NCBI RefSeq assembly: GCF_020215665.1
Contig: NZ_CP084061.1
Location: 1,178,001 to 1,242,000 of the forward strand
From: Blautia parvula
GTDB lineage: Bacteria > Bacillota > Clostridia > Lachnospirales > Lachnospiraceae
Length of the DNA stretch: 64,000 nucleotides
Direction: 5' to 3'
Part shown: positions 35,638 through 44,519 of the stretch, one piece after another
Position numbering within the stretch: the first letter of the stretch is position 1
Layout: each line of letters opens with the position of its first letter
The notes under the pieces: model-generated
Databases searched by the model: none
What the model was told of the DNA's origin: nothing
Seen by the model: only the letters and a program-made list of their open reading frames with translations
Position numbers and translations under genes: made by a program

Positions 35638-36911
35638 TGCAATCCCCTTTCCTCTCTGTTCTGTTCATCCAGCCACTCCATGGTCTCAGAAAGCGTCTCC
35701 CCTGAAAGCAGTTTGACTGAAACCTCTTTCGTCCACTCCCATATGGGAAGTTCCAGCATACCGTCTGTTCCCAATACCGTCCTTCCTGACTGGTAACAGG
35801 GGATCAGGGGCTGGATTTCCTGGACAGATGAGGGGCTTCCCTCTTTCAGAGGACTGAAGGAGGATTGCTGGTCCGCGAATTTCTGGATATTGTCCGGCCT
35901 TGTAAAATAATCCACGAATTTTAATGCGGCCTCCATATGCTCACTGTCCGCGTTCACACTCAGCCTGGTATCCGCATTGATGACCAGAAGGGAACCATCC
36001 TCAAGCACCGGATAGGGATGCACTTCAAAGTCAAATTCCGGCTTTCTGTTCTTCACCCTTGTGGCAGCCCAGGCTCCGGTCAGCATAAACGGGGCTTCTC
36101 CTCTGACAAACTCCGTCAGATCGTCTGAGGTCTTGTTTGTCTCCAGAGCACTTGCCCCGTCAATATACCCTTTTTTGAGAAACGTCTCTGCCAGGGAAAA
36201 ACCGGATGAAAGATATTCGCTGAGCATTGCCTTTCCCTGATTGAGTTCACCAAACACCTCCGCCTGGCTGCCGTCCCGGTATGCAGAATAAAATACTTCT
36301 CCGATGGCCAGTGTCTTTAAAGAGATGTCATTGTTGGCGATCACAGGTGTGATACCCTCTTTGACAAATGCATCACAGACCTGTTCCCACTCCTCAAGAT
36401 TTTCAGGGACTTCCTGCTCATGGTCCTTTAAAAGAGTCAGATTACAGTACAGCCCAAAGGCAGAAACCGTGGTGGGCAGCCAGAAAATACCCTCTTCATC
36501 TTCCATCTGGCTCCGCATGATATCCGTATAGCCGGACACAGCATCCAGAGCGGACAGATCCGCCAGTTTCCCTTCCTTCTTCAGCTCCAGCACGGCATCA
36601 TGGTTCACCATAAACACATCATCCCCTTTGCCGGCATCCATTCTCTTTTTCAGAGCCTCAAAATATTCACTTCCCTTCAGACTCTCATATGACACACGGA
36701 TATCCGGATTCTCATCCATGAACCCGGATATGATCTCTTCAATCACCGTAACGTTTTCAGGCTCATATTTGTTCCCGAAAAAGGTTATGGACGTCATATT
36801 TTCGGGCAGATCCTCATAATTTGTAAGCATGTTCTTTTCGCCGCATCCGCCAAGCAGAAAAACTCCGGCCAAAGCTGCTGCCGGGAACCGTGCCTGCATT
36901 CTTCTCTTCAT
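35634..36911 (-). CDS. Extracellular solute-binding lipoprotein (sugar ABC type), kinase partner
   Basis: The 425-residue protein has a lipoprotein signal (LAGVFLLGGCGEK, lipid on the Cys) and the fold of family 1 extracellular solute-binding proteins for sugars (TVIEEIISGFMDENPDIRV, DDVFMVNHDAVLELKKEGKLADLS). No ABC permease or ATPase is adjacent. Instead the gene overlaps the hybrid kinase gene by four bases, which suggests it delivers ligand to that kinase rather than to a transporter. I start at the ATG 36911, eleven bases after AAAGGAG; a GTG at 36923 abuts the ribosome site. Confidence 0.9.
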   Translation of the reverse strand: MKRRMQARFPAAALAGVFLLGGCGEKNMLTNYEDLPENMTSITFFGNKYEPENVTVIEEIISGFMDENPDIRVSYESLKGSEYFEALKKRMDAGKGDDVFMVNHDAVLELKKEGKLADLSALDAVSGYTDIMRSQMEDEEGIFWLPTTVSAFGLYCNLTLLKDHEQEVPENLEEWEQVCDAFVKEGITPVIANNDISLKTLAIGEVFYSAYRDGSQAEVFGELNQGKAMLSEYLSSGFSLAETFLKKGYIDGASALETNKTSDDLTEFVRGEAPFMLTGAWAATRVKNRKPEFDFEVHPYPVLEDGSLLVINADTRLSVNADSEHMEAALKFVDYFTRPDNIQKFADQQSSFSPLKEGSPSSVQEIQPLIPCYQSGRTVLGTDGMLELPIWEWTKEVSVKLLSGETLSETMEWLDEQNREERGLQ

Positions 36912-36950
36912 TTTATTCTGCACTCCTTTGCTTCCTATACGGTGTAACTC

Positions 36951-36995
36951 TGTTCACATGTATTTCATTTTAGCACAAGAGTGCGTATTGTGCAA
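36951..36995 (-). promoter_or_regulatory. Promoter and TGTGAACA element of the lipoprotein-kinase operon
   Basis: Minus-strand TTGCAC (36995-36990) and TAAAAT (36972-36967), 17-base spacer. An element TACATGTGAACA (36962-36951) begins four bases after the -10 and would cover the transcription start. Related elements occur at the kinase 3 promoter and upstream of tandem-GntR regulator 1. Confidence 0.5.
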
Positions 36996-36997
36996 TC

Positions 36998-39256
36998 TTA
37001 ATCCTGTTCCGCATTTTTGTAAGCAGTGATGTCATGGCAGCTCACCATTACGGCCTCCTCCCCCTTCCAGGCAACCAGGCAGGCCTCCGCAGCAGTCCAG
37101 ATCTGAAACCGGGGGTTGTAAATCTCCAGCTTCTTATTGACACAGGTTTTACTGAGTTCCCGCATGGGACAGGATGGACAGGGTCTGTCCCGGCGCATGA
37201 AAACCTCATAGCACGGCAGGCCGATATCTGCATTCTCACAAAATTCCTTTGTCCTTTTGTTGATGAACAGCAGTCTGTGTGTCCCCGGGTCTATGACATA
37301 GATCCAGGCACTCTGGTTGTTCAGGAGGTTTAAAAGTCCCTCCGATTCCTGCTTCAGCGCATCTTTTACCCGGTCCTTCATCAAAAAAATACTCAGGATC
37401 TCAGAGATGAACACTAGGGCGTCTATCTGCTCCCTGGTCCAGTAACGATTCTGCCGGCATTCGTCAAATCCCACATATCCTTTTATTACACCATTGTCAC
37501 GGATGGCACACTGAAGCAGAGATTTTATCCCCTGTGACGCCAGGATATCATAATAGTATTTTGGCAGTGTACGGATATCGGGACAATAGAATATCCCCTC
37601 CTCATTGAAATTATCCAGATAATTCCCGCTCAGTTTATCCTCATAGGACACGCAGCTCAGTTTATCCTTCTGTGGTTCGACTCCCTCATTGCACCACTCA
37701 TAGGTGTTGGCACAGCATCTGTCATTTTCCGTATTTTCAAATATATAGACACGGCTCACATCATACTGCTGTCCCACAATTTCCAATATGGAGGACACGG
37801 CATTTTTGATTTCGCCGGAGTCGTAGAGAATGTGGAATACATATTCAGCCAGACGAGTGTTCTGCGTGGTACCGCCGGTGTTGGAATCGATGGTTTCGCT
37901 GACGACGGAGCGCGGTCTTGCATTTCTTGGATACTCTCCTGCTGTATTCTCATCATATATGAAGTACCTGTTCTTTCCCTCATTTTTCGCCTGATATAAT
38001 GCCCGGTCAGCTTTCTGGAACAGAGTGGTGAAATCCCTGCCGTCCTGGGGCGCCAGAGAGATACCGATGCTGCAGGAGACTGCCGCCTTCCCGTCATGAC
38101 CGGCCTGGATCTCATACATCTCCCGGATCATCTTCCAGGCACCTTTTTCCACATTGGTGAGATCATGCATATCTTTCAGGAATACAATGAATTCATCCCC
38201 GCCGATACGCCCCAGAATATCCGTATGACGGAATACATGCTTCATTCTTCTGGCTGCATCGCTGAGTATGGCATCCCCGAACAGATGACCCATACCGTCA
38301 TTGATCTCCTTAAAATTGTCGATATCCAGAATCATCACAGCACACAGCTCATCCGAAGGCATCGTATCCAGATATCTCCTGATCTGGGACTGGACCGTCA
38401 TTTTGTTATACAGGCCGGTCAGCGCATCCCGCTCCGCCCGGTTTAGAAGGGACTGGGACTGCTGTTTCTCCTGGTCGATATCCAGGATGATCCCGATTAC
38501 GCGGATGGGGCTTCTGTTCTGGTCAAACTGCACCGTGAGACGCAGTTTCCACCATTGGTACCGGTGTTCCCTGTTCAGGATACGCAGTTCCTCCTCCACA
38601 TAGGATTCTCCCTTCAGAATACTTAAATAAATCCTCTTCAGCTTATCCAAATCTTCCTCACAGAGAATACTCCGTGTCTTTTCCCTGAACAGCGCCATGA
38701 CCCCATTCCTGGGAATATTCCAGTTAAAAAGCTTTTCCATGTCCCTGGAATATTTTAACTGGTCCTTCACAATATCCCACTCAAAGATAATGTCATTCGT
38801 CTGGTTCATGATAATATCATAGCGCTCCAGAGTCAGGCGCAGCTCCTCCTGGGCCTCCCTCTCCTGGGTGATATCAATGATGATACAGTAAAAGGAAGGA
38901 CATCCGCCGCATGGATCCTCGATGAGCTGTCCCTTGTCCAGTACCCATATGATATTACCGTTTTTGTGCCGTACACGGTACTCTATATTTTTTGTCTTTC
39001 CCAGAGCCATCTGGCGCTTTACCTCAAGGGCAGTGGGAACCCGGTCTCTCTCGTCAACCATCTCCCAGAAATGGTCATGGAACCACTCCTTTATCTCCTC
39101 CCTGGTATATCCGAACATGGATACAAATCCGTCACTTACCTGCAGAAGTGTAAGCTTCTCATCATAAAGGCACCGGAAGATACCTCCCGGCACGTTATTG
39201 GTGAGAACTTCCAGATCCTCCGCAGCCTGTCTGAAACGCAGTGTGCTTTCGTTCAC
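36998..39256 (-). CDS. Diguanylate cyclase with PAS, PAS, GGDEF, GAF and PAS domains
   Basis: The 752-residue soluble protein has two PAS domains (about 10-135 and 145-265) and a GGDEF domain with intact GGDEF and an RHTD product-inhibition site six to nine residues before it. A GAF-like domain (about 460-610) and a C-terminal PAS-like domain with a Cys-rich stretch (DRPCPSCPMRELSKTC) that might bind a metal follow. A GGDEF in the middle with sensors on both sides is unusual. It starts with GTG overlapping the stop of the upstream GGDEF-EAL gene (GTGA), so the two are translated together. Confidence 0.9.
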   Translation of the reverse strand: MNESTLRFRQAAEDLEVLTNNVPGGIFRCLYDEKLTLLQVSDGFVSMFGYTREEIKEWFHDHFWEMVDERDRVPTALEVKRQMALGKTKNIEYRVRHKNGNIIWVLDKGQLIEDPCGGCPSFYCIIIDITQEREAQEELRLTLERYDIIMNQTNDIIFEWDIVKDQLKYSRDMEKLFNWNIPRNGVMALFREKTRSILCEEDLDKLKRIYLSILKGESYVEEELRILNREHRYQWWKLRLTVQFDQNRSPIRVIGIILDIDQEKQQSQSLLNRAERDALTGLYNKMTVQSQIRRYLDTMPSDELCAVMILDIDNFKEINDGMGHLFGDAILSDAARRMKHVFRHTDILGRIGGDEFIVFLKDMHDLTNVEKGAWKMIREMYEIQAGHDGKAAVSCSIGISLAPQDGRDFTTLFQKADRALYQAKNEGKNRYFIYDENTAGEYPRNARPRSVVSETIDSNTGGTTQNTRLAEYVFHILYDSGEIKNAVSSILEIVGQQYDVSRVYIFENTENDRCCANTYEWCNEGVEPQKDKLSCVSYEDKLSGNYLDNFNEEGIFYCPDIRTLPKYYYDILASQGIKSLLQCAIRDNGVIKGYVGFDECRQNRYWTREQIDALVFISEILSIFLMKDRVKDALKQESEGLLNLLNNQSAWIYVIDPGTHRLLFINKRTKEFCENADIGLPCYEVFMRRDRPCPSCPMRELSKTCVNKKLEIYNPRFQIWTAAEACLVAWKGEEAVMVSCHDITAYKNAEQD

Positions 39257-40941
39257 AAAAGCCTCCTCCCCTCCTGAGGCCCGGCAAAATAGAGGCTTTC
39301 AAATTCACGGGCACATACAGGCCTTCCGAACAGATATCCCTGTATATAGTCAGGTGAAGCCTGCATGACCGTATCATATTCTTCCTTCGTCTCCACACCC
39401 TCCACACAGACTTTCAGGTGGATGATATGTGCCAGTTTTACAATGTATTCCAGAAATATGTATTCATAGCTGCCCTTATTCAGTCCTCTGATAAAGCTGC
39501 GGTCTATCTTGATGACATTTGCCGGAAGCTCTTTCAAATGGCTCAGGGAAGAGTATCCGGTCCCAAAATCATCTATGGCGATTCCGTACCCCATGTCATG
39601 CATATCCTTAAACTCCTGATTCAGAAAATGCAGATTGGGCACCCAGCAGCTCTCTGTCAGCTCCAGGATCAGATTCTTTGCGGATACTTTGGGAACATGC
39701 TCATTTTTCAGATATTCCAGCAGCGCATTTTCTTTGAGCTGGATATAAGACACATTGATGCTCATGGTGAAATCCGGGTCATATTTCTGCCACTCCCGGC
39801 ACTGCTTTGCGCCCTCCTCCAGGACCCATTTTCCTACCTGGATGATCAGATGATTTTCCTCCAGAAGAGGGATGAATTCCATAGGTGAAACCTCCCCATG
39901 CTTCGGGGAGTGCCAGCGCAGCAGGGCTTCCGCCCCCACAACCCTCTGGTCTTCTGTGTCAACCTGAGGCTGGTAATACAGCTCAAATTCATTGCATCCA
40001 TGATTGACACAGGCGTGCAGGCTCTCCTGCAGCTCCATGATCTTACGCTTCCTGTCATACATTTCCCGGGAGAAGAACACAAGCTGGTTCTTTCCGTTCA
40101 TTTTCGCAATCTCCACTGCGTTTTCCGCGTGCCGGAACAATTTCTGGTAGGTTCTTCCGTCTCCCGGAATCATACAGGCTCCCGCAGAGATAGATATGAG
40201 CAGCGTCTGCCCGTCCACTGTGAAATGGTTTGCCACAAACATCTGGATATTCTCGTAAATCTCCCGGATGCCCTCCCTCGTCCCGCCCTCCATCAGAAAA
40301 GCGAACTCATCCCCGTCCAGGCGGTACATCTGACAGCCCGGAGGCAGAAGTTCGGAAATACGGGTGGCGATCAGGTTCAGCGCCCTGTCACCAAAAGCAT
40401 AGCTGTACTTCTCATTGATATTTTTAAAGTTATCAATATCCAGCACCACAATAACGCCCTGCATATGCTTTCCGCACTTTAAAATCTGACAGATATCATG
40501 TTCGAACTGATTCCTGTTCATAAGGCCTGTCACATTGTCGAATTTGTTCTGTTTTCCGATATTGGAAATCCTGCCCATCATAAAAAGGGGCCTGTTCTGT
40601 TCATCGGTCTTCACCTTGCCCCTGCACGACACCCATATAATCTGTCCTGTTTTCTTGTAGACCCTGTACTCCATATCGTGATATTCCTTGGCACCGTCCT
40701 GTATAAGCTTAAGGTCCTCAAGCCAGAGCTTCAGATCCTCAGCCACCATGACGCTCCCCCATACAGAGACCACATCTTCCTCTATACTGCGGTCAATCTG
40801 AAAATCTTCATATGCATTTTCCGATATGTAAAAGGTCCCGTGCTGAATATCCCACATATACAGGTAGTCATCCGTTGTCTCGGACAGCAGGTCCAGAAAA
40901 ACACCGGCTGAAAATTTTTCTTGTTTGATCAAATTAGGCAT
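39253..40941 (-). CDS. PAS-GGDEF-EAL protein, probable c-di-GMP phosphodiesterase
   Basis: The 562-residue protein has an N-terminal PAS domain (about 15-130), a GGDEF domain whose signature is LDGDEF (first Gly replaced), and an intact EAL domain. Catalytic residues of the EAL domain are all visible: EALLRW, NVSYIQL, LELTES, DDFGTGYSS, KIDRSFI, EGVET and QGYLFG. It is therefore most likely a phosphodiesterase with a regulatory GGDEF domain. It is coupled to the downstream diguanylate cyclase, giving a make-and-break pair. AGGAGGT precedes the ATG. Confidence 0.92.
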   Translation of the reverse strand: MPNLIKQEKFSAGVFLDLLSETTDDYLYMWDIQHGTFYISENAYEDFQIDRSIEEDVVSVWGSVMVAEDLKLWLEDLKLIQDGAKEYHDMEYRVYKKTGQIIWVSCRGKVKTDEQNRPLFMMGRISNIGKQNKFDNVTGLMNRNQFEHDICQILKCGKHMQGVIVVLDIDNFKNINEKYSYAFGDRALNLIATRISELLPPGCQMYRLDGDEFAFLMEGGTREGIREIYENIQMFVANHFTVDGQTLLISISAGACMIPGDGRTYQKLFRHAENAVEIAKMNGKNQLVFFSREMYDRKRKIMELQESLHACVNHGCNEFELYYQPQVDTEDQRVVGAEALLRWHSPKHGEVSPMEFIPLLEENHLIIQVGKWVLEEGAKQCREWQKYDPDFTMSINVSYIQLKENALLEYLKNEHVPKVSAKNLILELTESCWVPNLHFLNQEFKDMHDMGYGIAIDDFGTGYSSLSHLKELPANVIKIDRSFIRGLNKGSYEYIFLEYIVKLAHIIHLKVCVEGVETKEEYDTVMQASPDYIQGYLFGRPVCAREFESLYFAGPQEGRRLL

Positions 40942-41041
40942 ACCAACCTCCTGTGTACCTTAATAAATATATTATAACTTAATTTAAAAGGCATTACCAG
41001 GTGGTTTTCTGTAATATTATGGTCTTTTGTGCACCAAAACA

Positions 41042-41076
41042 AGAGCAGAAAACGTCCTCTCGGCATTTTCTGCTCT
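41042..41076 (-). terminator. Terminator of the ahpC operon
   Basis: Arms AGAGCAGAAAA and TTTTCTGCTCT (11 bp) with a 13-base loop, 13 bases after the stop of the reductase gene; a moderately T-rich tail follows on the minus strand. Confidence 0.7.
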
Positions 41077-41088
41077 CCGTCATACGGT

Positions 41089-42915
41089 TCAGTTCCCATT
41101 CTCACTGAGAATCGCCGCAAGATCTCCGATTCCTTTTTTTCCAAAGAAAACCTTCTCATCATTGAGGATCATACAGGGCACACTCATCACCTTATACTTT
41201 TCTTTGAGTTTCGGGAAATGGGCCAGGTCGAACATCTCCGCTTCCACATATTCGGATACAGCCGCCGCTTTCTGGGCGGCCATGACTGTATCCGGGCACA
41301 TGGTACAGGAGAGGGAGACCAGCACCTTTAGATTGACCGGGCGGTCCAGCTTTTCAATCTGCTCTTTGATCTCCTGCTGAATCTCCTGGCCCGGTCCGGC
41401 AACATTGTAAAGGGCAATGACAAAGGAATTAAATTCATGGCCCCCCGGCACACCGTGAAACTGGATACCGCTGCTTCTGCCGTCCGGATAACACAGCTCT
41501 ATGGAGGGCAGGATTCGGCCTTCTGCCGATTCCCCGGCTTCCGCCTTTTTCCAGGTCAGCTTATCGCTCATTCCTTCCAGCTCCCGGAGAAATCCTGTGA
41601 TCTCTCCTGACAGAGGTTCCTCGTTCAGCCAGGCTTTTAGAAGTACAGGCTGACTGAACTTTGCAAAGACACCCTGCAGCTGCTCTCTGACCTGGCTGCT
41701 TAAAAATCCATCGCCGCTATTCTCTGCCGCTGCAGGTGATCCTGTCTTTCCGAACAGCTCTGTCTTCGCAGCGGTTTCTGCTTTCCCAGGCAGTTCTGTC
41801 TTTGCAGCGGTTTCTGCTTTCCCAGACAGCTCTGTCTTTACAGATGATTCTGCCTTCCCAGACAGCTCTGCCTTTACAGATGATTCTGCCTTCCCAGACA
41901 GCTCTGCCTTTTCCGGCTGCTGCACTTTTCTTTCGGAAACCAATTCCGGGATGCCCAGCTTTGCATGAAGCTCAGATACCACTTTTTCCAGGGAGGCAGC
42001 GGCGGCTGCCCCATCGGACACAGCGGTCACGACCTGGCGCAGGTTCTTAACGCACACGTCTCCCGCTGCGTAGACACCGTCCAGATTTGTCTTCTGGTCA
42101 TGATCTGTGAGCAGATACCCATGGGCATCCTTTTTTACTTCCGGTCCGATCCAATCTGTATTCGGCACATACCCGGCAAATACAAAGACACCGAAGCCCG
42201 GGTCGTCCCCCGCTTCATGGACCCACTCTTTTTGTGTCCGGTTATTTCTGAATCTGGCGTAGGTGACTATATCTTGGCCGCCCACCTCCAAAAGCTCTGT
42301 CTCAAAGAGCACTTCTATATTCTCATAGCTTTCCAACTGGTCAGAAACCATTTTGGCACAGGAAAATTCATTTTTCCGCACAACTATGGTAACTTTTTTC
42401 GCATATTTTGTCAGAAAAATCCCTTCCTCCACAGCGGCAAATCCGCCGCCGATCACAAAGACATGAAGGCCGGAGAAAAATTCCCCGTCACAGGTAGCGC
42501 AGTAAGCAACGCCTCTGCCCTGAAACTCCCGCTCTCCTTTGAATCCCAGCTTGCGCGGATTCGCGCCGGTTGCCAGGATCACACCAAGGGCTCTGTATTC
42601 CCCTTTTGTGGTGCGGAGAATCTTGATATCACCCGTAAGCTCCATGGCAAGCACTTCAGCAGCGGCGAACTCTGCGCCGAAATTCTCAGCCTGGCGGCGC
42701 ATATTCTCTGTCAGCTCTTTTCCGCTTGTTTTTACAACACCCGGATAATTTACAATCTCCGCGGTTATGGTGATCTGGCCTCCGATCTCCGCTTTTTCCA
42801 GAACTAAAACCCTGTACTTTGCCCGTGCCATATACAGAGCGGCAGTAAGGCCGGCAGGACCGCCGCCCACAACCGCCAGATCATATAGATTCTCCTCTGC
42901 TTTTACAGCATTCAT
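41089..42915 (-). CDS. Thioredoxin reductase-like flavoprotein fused to a C-terminal AhpF-type thioredoxin fold
   Basis: The 608-residue protein starts with a thioredoxin reductase module: FAD motif VGGGPAGLTAALYMAR, redox pair Cys139-Ala-Thr-Cys142, and nucleotide motif GGGFAA. Then comes a low-complexity linker made of 12-residue repeats (about 336-390), and a tandem thioredoxin-fold module with Cys537-Thr-Met-Cys540. In AhpF the thioredoxin-fold module is at the N-terminus, so this is the reverse order. It directly follows ahpC (TGATG overlap of one base) and is the likely NAD(P)H-dependent reductase of that peroxiredoxin. Confidence 0.88.
   Translation of the reverse strand: MNAVKAEENLYDLAVVGGGPAGLTAALYMARAKYRVLVLEKAEIGGQITITAEIVNYPGVVKTSGKELTENMRRQAENFGAEFAAAEVLAMELTGDIKILRTTKGEYRALGVILATGANPRKLGFKGEREFQGRGVAYCATCDGEFFSGLHVFVIGGGFAAVEEGIFLTKYAKKVTIVVRKNEFSCAKMVSDQLESYENIEVLFETELLEVGGQDIVTYARFRNNRTQKEWVHEAGDDPGFGVFVFAGYVPNTDWIGPEVKKDAHGYLLTDHDQKTNLDGVYAAGDVCVKNLRQVVTAVSDGAAAAASLEKVVSELHAKLGIPELVSERKVQQPEKAELSGKAESSVKAELSGKAESSVKTELSGKAETAAKTELPGKAETAAKTELFGKTGSPAAAENSGDGFLSSQVREQLQGVFAKFSQPVLLKAWLNEEPLSGEITGFLRELEGMSDKLTWKKAEAGESAEGRILPSIELCYPDGRSSGIQFHGVPGGHEFNSFVIALYNVAGPGQEIQQEIKEQIEKLDRPVNLKVLVSLSCTMCPDTVMAAQKAAAVSEYVEAEMFDLAHFPKLKEKYKVMSVPCMILNDEKVFFGKKGIGDLAAILSENGN
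41751..41914 (-). repeat. 36-bp tandem repeat encoding the fusion linker
   Basis: Four full 36-bp copies (41751-41786, 41787-41822, 41823-41858, 41859-41894) and a partial fifth, each encoding 12 residues of the form KAELSGKAESSV or KTELPGKAETAA. Copies 3 and 4 differ at a single base, showing recent duplication. The frame is kept in every copy. Confidence 0.9.
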
Positions 42916-43478
42916 CAGAGTAGTCCGACCAGGTCAAGGCTCGGTTTCAGGGTTTCTGCTCCGGGCTGCCATTTCGCCGGGCAAACCTGGTCGCCGTGTT
43001 CGGCTACAAACTGGGACGCCTGGACACGGCGGAACAGTTCATCTGCGTTTCTTCCCACATTTCCGACGATCACTTCATATGCCACGATCCTGCCTTCCGG
43101 GTTCACAATGAAGCTTCCTCTCTCCGCCATACCGTCCGCTTCGATCATTACTTCAAAATCTCTTGTCAGAGCGCCTGTGGGGTCTGCCAGCATGGGATAC
43201 TTGATTTTCTTGATGGTCTTGGACGCGTCATGCCATGCCTTATGCACAAAATGCGAATCACAGGACACACTGTAGATCTCGCATCCGATTCCTTTAAATT
43301 CCTCATATTTATTTGCCAGGTCTTCCAGCTCTGTGGGGCACACAAAAGTGAAATCCGCAGGATAGAAGAAAAATACGCTCCACTTTCCAAGCACATCCGC
43401 CTTGGATACTGTTTTAAAATCTCCGTCCACATAGGCCTGGACTGTAAAATCTCCGATTTCTTTGTTGATCAATGACAT
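42915..43478 (-). CDS. ahpC: Alkyl hydroperoxide reductase subunit C (peroxiredoxin)
   Basis: The 187-residue 2-Cys peroxiredoxin reduces hydrogen and organic peroxides. Peroxidatic Cys47 lies in DFTFVCPTELEDL and resolving Cys166 in QVCPAKWQPG, with the full C-terminal tail of the AhpC subfamily. Downstream, overlapping by one base, is its probable reductase. AAAGGAGG precedes the ATG. The upstream promoter has a dyad directly after the -10. Confidence 0.96.
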   Translation of the reverse strand: MSLINKEIGDFTVQAYVDGDFKTVSKADVLGKWSVFFFYPADFTFVCPTELEDLANKYEEFKGIGCEIYSVSCDSHFVHKAWHDASKTIKKIKYPMLADPTGALTRDFEVMIEADGMAERGSFIVNPEGRIVAYEVIVGNVGRNADELFRRVQASQFVAEHGDQVCPAKWQPGAETLKPSLDLVGLL

Positions 43479-43593
43479 ATATTGCCTCCTTTATATTGTG
43501 GTTTTCTGGTTTTATTATGGTCTGCATGGTGTCAAATCATTCCCGCTGCTTTTATCTCTTTGTGTAAAAAATATATGCGGGAAATACCACGTA

Positions 43594-43648
43594 TAGTTAG
43601 TCGTCGCTAACTAAATACCAGTATAACAGACTTCTTTTCAGAAAGCAA
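43594..43648 (-). promoter_or_regulatory. ahpC promoter with downstream dyad operator
   Basis: Minus-strand TTGCTT (43648-43643) and TATACT (43625-43620), 17-base spacer. A dyad TAGTTAG/CTAACTA with a 6-base centre (43594-43613) starts six bases after the -10 and would cover the start site. MarR-family redox repressors use sites of this kind, but no such regulator gene is nearby. Confidence 0.6.
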
Positions 43649-43670
43649 ATGGATATATCAGGAAATCCTC

Positions 43671-44252
43671 CTATCTGCGGACAGCCATGACAACTGTCAG
43701 CCCCAGCATGACCAGTGCTGCCATCAAAAGAGGTACCATCCCGTCATAAAAGCCGGCCCTGCTGTCCAGGTGATAATAGCGCACATAACAAATCAGGCTG
43801 ATGACTGCCGCGATACCGGTCACCGCTATAAAAACAGCCGCAATTCCCCATGTGAAGCTCTGGTAAGCGTACAGAGCATTGATCTCAGCCAGCGTGAGCA
43901 TAACCCAGCCTACGATCAGTATCAGTTCTGTAGTCAACGGTCTTTTAAAGAAAAATAAAGTAACTGCCGTCAGCAGGAAATAAACCGCGATTCCGCCCCA
44001 CAGCACAATACTGTCTGAGAACAGTTCCCTGCTGCGGTTTTCAACCCCCATCCCTCTTAATATCACGACAACAGAGAGGATACCGGGCACCGCTGCGGGT
44101 ATCAGCAGCCATCCTGATTTCATCCCCTTAACGGCATTTTCCGGCCGAAACGCCAGCATCCACCACGCCAGATAAAATGCACAGCAGACGATGAGCAGTA
44201 TATTTCCCAGGAATATCTGTTTCAGATACGAATCATAGCTAATCATTCCCAT
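43671..44252 (-). CDS. Hypothetical six-helix membrane protein
   Basis: I do not recognise this 193-residue protein. It is almost entirely hydrophobic, with about six transmembrane segments (near residues 12-33, 47-65, 80-101, 107-125, 130-153 and 169-190) and a short charged loop. It has no motif that points to a transport or enzymatic role. It lies 18 bases after a small zinc-ribbon membrane protein on the same strand, so the two probably form an operon. Confidence 0.7.
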   Translation of the reverse strand: MGMISYDSYLKQIFLGNILLIVCCAFYLAWWMLAFRPENAVKGMKSGWLLIPAAVPGILSVVVILRGMGVENRSRELFSDSIVLWGGIAVYFLLTAVTLFFFKRPLTTELILIVGWVMLTLAEINALYAYQSFTWGIAAVFIAVTGIAAVISLICYVRYYHLDSRAGFYDGMVPLLMAALVMLGLTVVMAVRR

Positions 44253-44270
44253 AGAGAATCTCCCTTCTTT

Positions 44271-44519
44271 TTACTTCACGTCTTTTTCAGGCTCCATATA
44301 TTCTTTGGAGCCGCATTTCGGACACCGGATGATCTTTCCCTCCACTGCATTGACGGATAAAATCATCTTTAGCACAGGAGGCTTCCAGCAATACCCGCAC
44401 TTTGGGCATATCAGATGTTCTGTTCTGTAAAATTTAATATACTGGTAAGCTGCCCATAGAAGGGCTGCGATCAAAATAATAACTGCAATGATCAGGATGT
44501 TTCTCTGTATTATCTCCAT
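44271..44519 (-). CDS. Small membrane protein with zinc ribbon
   Basis: The 82-residue protein has one N-terminal transmembrane helix (about 6-28) and a cytoplasmic rubredoxin-like zinc ribbon formed by CPKCGYCW and CPKCGSKE. Function unknown. The ATG at 44519 follows GGAAGGG by seven bases; a longer reading from 44546 lacks a ribosome site. It is upstream of the six-helix membrane protein. Between it and the divergent flavodiiron gene lie about 255 AT-rich bases in which I see no gene. Confidence 0.75.
   Translation of the reverse strand: MEIIQRNILIIAVIILIAALLWAAYQYIKFYRTEHLICPKCGYCWKPPVLKMILSVNAVEGKIIRCPKCGSKEYMEPEKDVK

Noticed and set aside
34333-35796. Long plus-strand open frame of 487 codons opposite hybrid kinase 2
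   Set aside because: It lies wholly antisense to a well-supported kinase, has no ribosome site or recognisable domain, and reads as a shadow of the kinase codon pattern.
41751-41914. Possible CRISPR array
   Set aside because: The 36-bp repeats are contiguous without spacers, stay in frame and lie inside a coding gene; they are a tandem linker repeat.
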